Source: Desulfarculales bacterium UBA702 (lineage in GTDB: Bacteria; Desulfobacterota; Syntrophobacteria; Syntrophobacterales; Syntrophobacteraceae). Taken from it: a stretch of DNA of 47,811 nt. This document shows, in pieces, positions 17,072 through 24,231 of this stretch (positions are counted from its first letter, which is position 1; each line of letters starts with the position of its first letter). The stretch is taken from assembly GCA_002298165.1 (NCBI GenBank), contig DBMI01000087.1:34682-82492 (forward strand). Reading direction: 5' to 3'. The translations under genes and the position numbers were made by a program. The notes under the pieces are model-generated. The model saw only the letters and a list, made by a program, of their open reading frames with translations. It searched no databases and was not told where the DNA came from.

Positions 17072-17590
17072 TCAGCACCCCGCATCCGGCCACTCGGGGC
17101 GCAGTTTAAGCTCCTGATCCGGATTTACATTCGAGACTCGCCACCCCAGTTCATCCTCTCCTGGTTTGATGCTCATAACCGGAACAGGCGATTTTCTAAT
17201 TACCTCATCGGCCACACTTCCAAGGAGTGTTCTTTCGATCTCACTCCTTCGGTGAGTTGCCATCATCACCAGGTCGGCTCCGGCCGAGATGACGTAATCC
17301 AAAATCCTATCCGCTGGCCGGCCGAAAAGCAAGATTCGTTTGACGTTTCGGTAGTTAATGAATGATTCCCGCTCGAATTCGAGGAGTTTTTGTTCCGCCG
17401 ACAGGGTGGTTGCGGGGAGGTCGTCTGAACTACTAAAGGAGTATGCGGTGCCGAAAGAACCGGAGTATTCGAGGACCGCTACGATATGGATCTCGGCACC
17501 GAACTTTTCGGCCAGTGAGATCACCTGTGGAACAATGCTGGATGAAAAATCGGATAAATCAACCGGGAAAACAATTCTTTTTATAGTCAT
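17072..17590 (-). CDS. Universal stress protein (UspA family)
   Basis: A 172-residue cytoplasmic single-domain Usp. It starts with the usual IKRIVFPVDLSDFSSS strand-loop and ends with LLGSVADEVIRKSPVPVMSI, which resembles the ATP-binding Usp loop although the G-x2-G-x9-G(S/T) spacing is incomplete, so nucleotide binding is uncertain. It lies 32 bp after the PAS histidine kinase on the same strand and the two are probably co-transcribed. A sensor kinase next to a Usp gene suggests a shared stress response, but there is no direct evidence for signalling between them. Confidence 0.88.
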   Translation of the reverse strand: MTIKRIVFPVDLSDFSSSIVPQVISLAEKFGAEIHIVAVLEYSGSFGTAYSFSSSDDLPATTLSAEQKLLEFERESFINYRNVKRILLFGRPADRILDYVISAGADLVMMATHRRSEIERTLLGSVADEVIRKSPVPVMSIKPGEDELGWRVSNVNPDQELKLRPEWPDAGC

Positions 17591-17622
17591 TGCTTATTCT
17601 CCTTTTTGGAGTTGGGCAGCCC

Positions 17623-19185
17623 TCATGCAATATGGGATTGCGAACCTCCTTCGATGGCCTTGGGCAGGCTGATGGTAAAGGACATTCCGTCCCTGTGCCT
17701 GCAAAAAGATATCGAACCGTTCATGGCGTCGAGAAAACGCGAAGATAATGAGGACACAATCAGGGTGCCGTCAGTTGGCGGGGAGAAAATAAATTCGGGG
17801 TCCTGCACTTCCTGTGCTTCGATGGGCAACCGGAAGTCGATGTGCAGCGACATATCGGTTTCAATGGTGGAAACATTAAGGTCCCCACCGGGGCTGCCCA
17901 TCTGCAGGATCTTTCGGATTACATTGACCAGGACCTGACGTAAAAGGCCGGGATCGGTAATTACGGGAGATAAATCATTTCTGAGATCGAGTTGAAGATT
18001 GATGCCTTTTAAAACTATTTCGGATTCGAGTAAATCGAATGCTTCCTCGAGAGCGTCATTTAACGGGAATTCCCTGAGATTCATTGTTACGGGTTTTAGA
18101 TAGTTGCTGATTCTGTCCAGGATCTTTTCCAGGCGCCGCGACTCGGTGAAAATTATGTCTGCCTCTTTGACATCGGGCAATTTCTTTAAAAGCCGTCCCG
18201 CAAACCCTCCGATCATGATCAGAGGGTTGCGGATTTCGTGGGCAACCTCGGCTGAAAGGGTGCCGACCGTTTTTTGCCGTTCTTTTTCTATCAGAGCTTT
18301 TTGGGCATTTTCGAGCTGGCAGGTCCTTTCAACCACCATGTTCTCGAGATGTTCGCGGTATTGTTCAAGTTCCCTCGCGGCTTCTTTTCTCTTGCTCACA
18401 TCCCTGATTATGGCAACAAATCCCGTCAGGCCGTCGCCATTATCGATAGGCGATATTGTCTTTTCCGCCGGAAAAAGCGTTCGATCTTTGCGTATCAGCT
18501 CCCATTCGGCAGTTAACGATTCACCATTGTTTGTGATTGCTTCGATCTTTTCTTCGAAGACAAGGTACGATTCTTCGCCGGGATAGAGGAGCTTTATGGA
18601 TTGGCCCAGGATCTCGCTATTCTCGTATCCGAACAATTCGAGGAAAGCGTGGTTAAATGAAACAATCTTCCCCCGGTTGTCAAACATCAGGATGGCATCC
18701 GAGGAACTCTCGACCAATATGCGGTATTTTTGTTCGGATTTGCCGAGCGCGATTTCGGCCTGCTTGCGCTCTGTAATGTCCAGAATCATTGCCTGTTTCG
18801 AGATACTGCCGTCGAGGTGATAGATTGGAGTGTTTACTACATAGAACCAACGGTCGTCCTTAGGGCTTTGAACTTCCCACCTGACGGTCTCCCCTCTGAA
18901 AACCCTCTCGTTTACGCACCAGGGGCAAATGGAATCACGTCCGTGAAGAATTTTGAAGCAGGCTTCCCCTGTGGCATCGAACCCCGTACGCTCTATCAGC
19001 TTGGTGTTCATATACTCGATTCGGTAATCCCGAGAGCATACGTAGATCAAGCCGTCGAAAGCTTCTATCATGGCTCGCAAGCGTTCGTTGGTCTCGTGGG
19101 CCTCAGTTCGGCTCTCCGCCGGCAACTCGAAACCCACCCGGCAACTCTGATCGCAAAGTAAAGCGCAATCTCTCCCTGGATTCAT
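17623..19185 (-). CDS. PAS-PAS sensor histidine kinase with degenerate ATPase domain
   Basis: A 520-residue soluble sensor. PAS1 (about 35-145) contains Cys76, Cys87 and Cys90 in a CFKILHGRDSICPWC pattern; PAS2 covers about 150-270. A coiled coil leads to a dimerisation/phosphoacceptor helix with AEVAHEIRNPL (His316). The C-terminal region aligns with a HATPase domain but the ATP-binding motifs are eroded: the N box reads LVNVIRKILQ (second Asn missing), no DxGxG is present (IDFRLPIEA), and the G2 region reads DGTLIVSSL instead of GxGLGL. It may therefore not bind ATP and could act as a phosphotransfer or scaffold protein. GGAGG is placed 7 nt from ATG 19185. A UspA gene follows after 32 bp; no response regulator is adjacent. 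Confidence 0.9.
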   Translation of the reverse strand: MNPGRDCALLCDQSCRVGFELPAESRTEAHETNERLRAMIEAFDGLIYVCSRDYRIEYMNTKLIERTGFDATGEACFKILHGRDSICPWCVNERVFRGETVRWEVQSPKDDRWFYVVNTPIYHLDGSISKQAMILDITERKQAEIALGKSEQKYRILVESSSDAILMFDNRGKIVSFNHAFLELFGYENSEILGQSIKLLYPGEESYLVFEEKIEAITNNGESLTAEWELIRKDRTLFPAEKTISPIDNGDGLTGFVAIIRDVSKRKEAARELEQYREHLENMVVERTCQLENAQKALIEKERQKTVGTLSAEVAHEIRNPLIMIGGFAGRLLKKLPDVKEADIIFTESRRLEKILDRISNYLKPVTMNLREFPLNDALEEAFDLLESEIVLKGINLQLDLRNDLSPVITDPGLLRQVLVNVIRKILQMGSPGGDLNVSTIETDMSLHIDFRLPIEAQEVQDPEFIFSPPTDGTLIVSSLSSRFLDAMNGSISFCRHRDGMSFTISLPKAIEGGSQSHIA

Positions 19186-19765
19186 TTTAAGTCCTCCCGA
19201 GGACCTGCTTTTTGCCCGTCTCTTACACTAATACCCCCTCGCGAATCGCATCACACCCGCTCGGTAATGCTCCCGGCGGCATTTGGAATAGAAAGAAGTT
19301 CCCACTGTAATTCTAACCCGATAAGACAGGGCCGACACTAATTATTCGAAAAGAACGAATTTGAGGTGGAGATTCGATGACCTGGGACGACCAATTCAGG
19401 CAAGCAACGAAGATCGATGCACCCCTGCGTAAATCCGAGCTTGTTTGGGTTGTGCCAAGAGATTAAATTGAACAAAACTGGATGAAAAATGGCTCGATTA
19501 TGCGGCAGCAGGCTCTTTCCTGGCGTGATGCGAGCAAATGATGGCGAAAACTGTCGCTTTTTCCTCAATGGATCTTCATCTGAGATGGTTATGCTTTGAC
19601 ATTGCGCACAATATTTCTAAAATGGATGGACTCCCTGCTGAATGGTTATGCTCCGTACTTTGCTCGTTGACGATACCTGCCCCGTTCAAGGTACGACAAT
19701 TTATATTGATTGCTTCTAACCAGCTGCAGATTCAAAAAAGGCGGCTATGTATGAAGGAAAGAAGA
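19186..19765. other. Intergenic region upstream of GAPDH
   Basis: About 580 bp between the divergent kinase and GAPDH genes. A frame in phase with GAPDH stays open from 19538, but its first 76 codons have no GAPDH resemblance and I treat them as non-coding. A TTGACA hexamer near 19597 has only a poor -10. No RNA gene was recognised. Confidence 0.5.
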
Positions 19766-21121
19766 ATGGTCCCACGGAAACTTGGAATTAACGGTCTGGG
19801 AAGAATTGCCAAACTCTCGATCTGGCATCATGTCGAAAGGAAGTATTTTTCGGAGATCGTGGTAAACATCGGGCGCGAAGTCGGTACGCGGATCGAGGAC
19901 ATAGCTCACTTCATTGAGAATGACTCGACCTATGGCGCGCTTCAAAACTATCTCTACGGCGCTCGCGCTAAAAGGGTCATCGAGCAGCTCGATGAAAAAT
20001 CGGGCAGCTTCGTCATTGACGGAATAAAGACGACCTTTCTTCGCAAAGCCAGAAACCCCGCCCAGATCGGCTGGAAGGATCACAATGTCGACCTGGTGGT
20101 GGACGCGACCGGCTCGTTCCTCGACCCCACGGCCGCTGCCGATGATTCCAAGGGATCGGTGCGCGGCCACCTCGTATCCGGGGCCAGGAAGGTGGTGGTA
20201 TCAGCGCCGTTCAAGATAAAAGATAAAACCCGTTCGATGCCCGAGGACGCGATTACGACCGTAATGGGTATAAACGATTCGGACTTCGACCCTAAAAAGC
20301 ACGTCATAGTTTCAAACGCCTCGTGCACTACCACTTGCCTGGCCTACATGGTAAAGCCGATGCTCGATTTTTTCGGAGTCGAGCGCATCCTGTCCGCTGC
20401 CATGACAACCGTGCATGCGGCTACCAGTTCACAGTCGGTCCTCGATCGTGCTCCCAAGGCCGGGGCTACTGACCTTCGCAAGACCCGGTCGGCTTTCAAC
20501 AATATTATCCTTACGAGCACCGGCGCCGCCAAGGCCCTCAGCCTGGTAATACCCGAGATGAGAAGGATTGGCTTTATCGCCGAATCCGTGCGCATACCTG
20601 TTTCGAGCGGTTCGCTCATAATCCTTGCGATGATGATACAAGATGAGAGCATGGCGAACCCGATAAGCCGCGAGCAGATCAACAACATCTATAAGGCGGC
20701 CATCAGTCATTTCCCTGAAGGCTACCTGGTCTTTTCCGAAAAACAAAACGTCTCCTCGGACATTATAGGCCTGCCCCGTGCCGCCGCGGTTATTGAGGGC
20801 GCGGAGAATCACACCCGCACCGCCGCCGTCCATATCGATGCGGAACGCGTACAAAGCGCCATGGACTACCTGGAAGAATCCGGCTCGCCCAGTGCATCGG
20901 CCTCGGTCGAAACGGCTCAGTTGAAGAAAAAAACGACCAGTGGTGGAGAGACCCGATCCAGGCAGAAGCGCTTTATCGAGGTCCCCGTGACCCAGGCGGT
21001 AATCTACGGGTGGTACGATAACGAACTCGGAAGCTATACGAACATGCTGGGCGATAGAACGGTAACCATAGCCGAGTTAATGCGGACGGGTAGCTCCGCG
21101 ATGGCATCGATAAAGGCATAG
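19766..21121 (+). CDS. Long-form glyceraldehyde-3-phosphate dehydrogenase
   Basis: 451 residues from ATG 19766, preceded by AAGGA at 7 nt; an ATG at 19751 is an alternative. The NAD-binding start is LGINGLGRIAK. The catalytic cysteine is Cys187 in SNASCTTTCLAY, and the paired histidine is His217 in TTVHAATSSQ. The phosphate-binding TSTGAAKA and the C-terminal YDNELGSYTNML are conserved, so oxidative phosphorylation of glyceraldehyde 3-phosphate is likely. Classical GAPDHs have about 335 residues. This one adds about 110, including a Ser/Lys-rich, low-complexity insert at about 370-405 just before the last conserved block, a form known from some proteobacteria. It stands alone, with no pgk or tpi nearby, and a REP-like palindrome follows. 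Confidence 0.9.
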   Translation: MVPRKLGINGLGRIAKLSIWHHVERKYFSEIVVNIGREVGTRIEDIAHFIENDSTYGALQNYLYGARAKRVIEQLDEKSGSFVIDGIKTTFLRKARNPAQIGWKDHNVDLVVDATGSFLDPTAAADDSKGSVRGHLVSGARKVVVSAPFKIKDKTRSMPEDAITTVMGINDSDFDPKKHVIVSNASCTTTCLAYMVKPMLDFFGVERILSAAMTTVHAATSSQSVLDRAPKAGATDLRKTRSAFNNIILTSTGAAKALSLVIPEMRRIGFIAESVRIPVSSGSLIILAMMIQDESMANPISREQINNIYKAAISHFPEGYLVFSEKQNVSSDIIGLPRAAAVIEGAENHTRTAAVHIDAERVQSAMDYLEESGSPSASASVETAQLKKKTTSGGETRSRQKRFIEVPVTQAVIYGWYDNELGSYTNMLGDRTVTIAELMRTGSSAMASIKA

Positions 21122-21426
21122 CTCCACAAGGCTTCTTCAGTTAAGAAACGGATCGTGACAGGCCGAGCTAAATTGTGGGGCAGGCTTTCCAGCCTGCCGT
21201 CGAAATGATTTTTAGTCGAACCCCAGACTGGAAAGCCTGCCCCACATGACCTCCTTTATTGAACTGTTTTAAACTTGGACCGGCATGGGTGGGCCTCGCT
21301 TAAACTCCTTGCATTTTTCCCGGAATTATCTTAGGTTTCTACCGTTGGTATAAACTGCCCGTAATTACAGAGCAAATCGGATATGGCTCACTGATTCTCC
21401 ATTCCAGGCCATGAGAGGTGTGTTGC
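21122..21426. other. Intergenic region between GAPDH and the CBS-ACT gene
   Basis: About 305 bp holding REP-like copy C and about 170 bp of further AT-rich DNA that probably contains the promoter of the next gene; no hexamer pair stood out. Confidence 0.45.
21174..21246. repeat. REP-like palindrome, copy C
   Basis: Left arm 21174-21198 begins TGTGGGGCAGGCTTTCCAGC and the right arm 21224-21246 is its imperfect complement, with a loop of about 25 bp. It lies just after the GAPDH gene. Left arms of copies A and C are almost identical. Confidence 0.85.
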
Positions 21427-22038
21427 GTGATCGTACGTCACTGGATGTCAACGAATCTTATAACAATCAATAAAGAAGCTTCCATCCAGGAAGCAATGGC
21501 TTTGATGAAACAGCAGTCAATCCGACATCTGCCGGTTTTGGGCGAGGAGAATGAACTTCTTGGCTGGGTCACCGATGCGGACCTGCGTGGAGTGCTGATC
21601 GCGTCCATGCTCGAGGAGCTGACACTCGAAGATGTAATGATTCGCAAACCGTTCACCGCCACACCTGACACGCCGCTGGAGGAAGCAGCAAGGACCCTGC
21701 TCGAAAAACGCGTGGGTGGGCTTCCGGTGGTTCAGGACCGCAAATTGGTCGGCATCATCACGATAATTGACATTCTTTCGGCCTTCATAACTTTCCTCGG
21801 TTTATTCACTGAATCATCCAGGCTGGATGTCAGGGTCTCGGGATCGGCAAATCCGCTCCCGGAATTGACCCGTATAGTGAAGAACCGGGGAGGCGAAATA
21901 ATCAGTGTTTGCCATCTGCCCGACGAGGAGGGCGAGAAGTTTACCTACTCCATCCGGCTCAGGAAAACCGATTTGAAGCTCATTATCTCCGATCTGGAAG
22001 AGCACGGAATTGAAGTCTCTTCTTCCATGGAATTATAG
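21427..22038 (+). CDS. CBS-CBS-ACT protein, AcuB-like
   Basis: 203 residues from GTG 21427, which has GAGAGGTG at 6 nt; an in-frame GTG at 21418 overlaps that site. Two CBS domains (about 4-58 and 70-125) form a Bateman module, with VRHWMSTNLITI and EDVMIRKPFTATPDTPL as their opening segments. A C-terminal ACT-like domain (about 133-200) follows. The order CBS-CBS-ACT matches AcuB-type proteins linked to acetyl-CoA or energy-state control in Bacillus, and adenosine nucleotides or amino acids are likely ligands. Regulatory targets cannot be inferred from the neighbours, GAPDH upstream and a convergent hydrolase downstream. Confidence 0.82.
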   Translation: MIVRHWMSTNLITINKEASIQEAMALMKQQSIRHLPVLGEENELLGWVTDADLRGVLIASMLEELTLEDVMIRKPFTATPDTPLEEAARTLLEKRVGGLPVVQDRKLVGIITIIDILSAFITFLGLFTESSRLDVRVSGSANPLPELTRIVKNRGGEIISVCHLPDEEGEKFTYSIRLRKTDLKLIISDLEEHGIEVSSSMEL

Positions 22039-22106
22039 AAAAACCATTCTCGCCGCGGAAGCACAGGCGCAGGAATAAATCTAAGTAATCTGCCAGCCGG
22101 GCTATG

Positions 22107-22982
22107 CTAAGCCGCTTTGGCCTGACATCCTTCCACAGTAAAACCGTATGTATCCCCATGGCTCAGATAGACGATTCTAACCGGGAGCCCGGAGCGGCTG
22201 ACCGCCTCTTTGAAATCGCTCAATGGAGATTTAAATACCGAGTAGTCATTATAGTGAATTGGAATGGCAGCTTGGGGCCGAATTATCCGCAGAGCTTCAA
22301 CTCCCTGTTCGGCGTCCATGGTCACCGTCATGAGCCTCAGCACTTTCGCCCCACCAAGGTGCATCAGGGCAAGATCTATATCGGGATGGCGTGCCGGTAT
22401 CTCCTTTAGTTCATCGAATACGATGGTATCACCGGATATGTAGAGCTTATAAAAGCTCCTCCCATCTTCATCCAGAAATTCAACCAGACTGCCCATCACT
22501 TGCGGCAGGAGGTGCGAAAGCACACCCGGTGCATGCTTACCCGGGGTCGCCGTGAGCAGCGCCCGCTGATTTCCTTTCCTGACATGCACAAGGTCCCAGG
22601 ACCGAAGTGGATAGAGGTTGCGAAACCCCTTCTTCTTCAAAGCCTTTGCGGCCGCAGCCGTAGTTATGATCGGAAGCGCCCTGTCGAGGCGTTCCGCAAC
22701 GATCCTGTCAAAATGATCCTCATGATGGTGCGAAAGCAAACAGAAATCAATGGGAGGCAACTCGTCGAATTCGATAGCCGGGTTTGTCAACCGCTCGGAA
22801 GTCAACCCGTAACCGATGTGGATATGATCTCCCGCGTGAAGGAAATTTGGATCCGTCAGGATAGTGAATCCCGCATACCTGATAATAACGGTAGCAGTAC
22901 CGACGAAGAATATGGAACCATTGCAGATGTCGGGCTGATAAATTGGAGGCTCAGGTATGTTCAACTGATATAGTTTGGCCAT
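22107..22982 (-). CDS. Metallo-beta-lactamase fold hydrolase (UlaG/NAPE-PLD-like)
   Basis: 291 residues from ATG 22982, which has AAGGAG at 6 nt; upstream in-frame codons to 23057 look non-coding. The HxHxDH metal motif is SHHHEDH at 84-90 (His85, His87, Asp89, His90), followed by a GDT strand (ISGDT) and the late IPIHYNDYSVF histidine, all expected of a di-metal active site. The TVIIRYAGFTILTDPNF segment is typical of the UlaG/NAPE-phospholipase-D-like group. The substrate cannot be told: this group includes phosphodiesterases, lactonases and lipases. No membrane segment. A long-stem terminator precedes it, so it is an independent unit. Confidence 0.85.
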   Translation of the reverse strand: MAKLYQLNIPEPPIYQPDICNGSIFFVGTATVIIRYAGFTILTDPNFLHAGDHIHIGYGLTSERLTNPAIEFDELPPIDFCLLSHHHEDHFDRIVAERLDRALPIITTAAAAKALKKKGFRNLYPLRSWDLVHVRKGNQRALLTATPGKHAPGVLSHLLPQVMGSLVEFLDEDGRSFYKLYISGDTIVFDELKEIPARHPDIDLALMHLGGAKVLRLMTVTMDAEQGVEALRIIRPQAAIPIHYNDYSVFKSPLSDFKEAVSRSGLPVRIVYLSHGDTYGFTVEGCQAKAA

Positions 22983-23157
22983 AACACACTCCTTTGAACC
23001 GGCCCTGCCTCTCGCGAGGAAAGGGAAACGGTAGATTTTCCAATAAAATAAACACATTGACGTCCATCTTCCATGTAGCCCCGCGTAAGTAACAACGATG
23101 CCTGCAACTGGCTTGCGGATTTGTGAGAAGATAAAGGATGCCGTGACTGGAATTTAA

Positions 23158-23217
23158 AAAGCGAAATCCAACAACCCTGTACCGCATTCATCTGGCAAGA
23201 TTGTTGGATTTCGCTTT
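23158..23217 (-). terminator. Long-stem terminator after the SPOR gene
   Basis: A perfect 17-bp stem, 23158-23174 with 23201-23217, encloses a 26-nt loop; on the minus strand it ends in TCGCTTTTTAAATT. It lies about 65 bp past the SPOR gene and upstream of the hydrolase. The stem is AT-balanced and long for a simple terminator. Confidence 0.75.
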
Positions 23218-23280
23218 AAAAATTCTATCTTCAGATCGGATTCAGTTCAGCGCTCAACCCGACCTGCAGACCTATTAAGC

Positions 23281-24072
23281 CTAATTAGCCTCGCGGATTA
23301 CCAGGCCTTCCATATTTTCTTTTCTATTGAACTCGGCGGCAAATTTCAGGGCGGCTTCGCGAGAGAGGAAAGACCCGACGAGTACGCGGCTCCATCTTCC
23401 CCCACCGTGAAGGTCCAGCGTCTCCAGCCGTGGCGAATAACCTTTAAGGGCAAGCTGATCGATCAGGCGCTGTGCGTTTTCGGGTTCCTTTAGCGAGGCC
23501 ACAAGAAGCGTAAACTGTTCGCCGGCAACGGAGGCAGGCGGTGGGGCAGCCTTCGTGGTTTTCTCAACAGGCACTTGAGGTTGGACCTGGGCTGCCTGGC
23601 GCTTCGGCGGCCCTTCTTTCACCGGCTCCGGCTGGGGGATTACCGCCGCCGGCGGAGCAGCACTCGATCCGCTGCTGTCGTCTTCGGTCGTGGTAAGCGG
23701 TGGAGCAATAGCTGAGTTAACACTTTTATGGGTCAGATCCTCATAGTAGTTAAGGGATTCCAGCATCTTCTTCGGGTCGCCCCATGTCTCCGCGGCCCTT
23801 GGGGCAGGTTGTCCCGCCTCTTTGCCAAGGCCCAGAAAACGGAAGAACCCGGCCCGGACTGAAAAATCCTCCGAACTCACAAGGGCTATGCCTCTTCCGA
23901 CCAGTATACCGAGAATAAACATCCAGCAAAGCGTAACGACAAGGCTCGTGACGCAGAAAATAAATTTTTTCCGGCTCAGGTCGAAACGATATCTCTTACC
24001 TTCGCGCGAAGGGCGGGAGGTGTCCGGCTGTTCCGAATTGACCAAAAACAGCTTCGGGCGGCTCATAGGCAT
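23281..24072 (-). CDS. Membrane-anchored SPOR-domain protein
   Basis: A 263-residue bitopic protein: cytoplasmic basic N-terminus (about 1-35), one membrane segment (about 36-60, FIFCVTSLVVTLCWMFILGI), a Pro/Ala-rich periplasmic linker (about 90-180), and a SPOR domain at about 183-260 (FTLLVASLKEPENAQRLIDQ...). SPOR domains bind glycan strands lacking stem peptides and recruit proteins to the division septum, so a division or envelope role like FtsN or DedD is likely. Two in-frame ATGs, three codons apart, share the AAAGGACGG ribosome-binding site. The gene follows the TRAP operon by 159 bp and ends in a terminator. Confidence 0.85.
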   Translation of the reverse strand: MPMSRPKLFLVNSEQPDTSRPSREGKRYRFDLSRKKFIFCVTSLVVTLCWMFILGILVGRGIALVSSEDFSVRAGFFRFLGLGKEAGQPAPRAAETWGDPKKMLESLNYYEDLTHKSVNSAIAPPLTTTEDDSSGSSAAPPAAVIPQPEPVKEGPPKRQAAQVQPQVPVEKTTKAAPPPASVAGEQFTLLVASLKEPENAQRLIDQLALKGYSPRLETLDLHGGGRWSRVLVGSFLSREAALKFAAEFNRKENMEGLVIREAN

Positions 24073-24231
24073 CCGTCCTTTCTGCTCGAATTTCCGCGGG
24101 TGGATGAATCCCGGCCGGGATACCGTCTTGCGAAGACGGGCGCAACGATAATGCTATTGGATAGCCGGTGTTTTCCGATACATCTTACTATGTTTTGGAG
24201 CCGGACAAAACCCTGAAATTCAACTCCGGAC

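Noticed and set aside
19538..19765. N-terminal extension of GAPDH from ATG 19538
   Set aside because: The added 76 residues have no GAPDH similarity, and an internal ATG with a good ribosome-binding site begins precisely at the NAD-binding strand.
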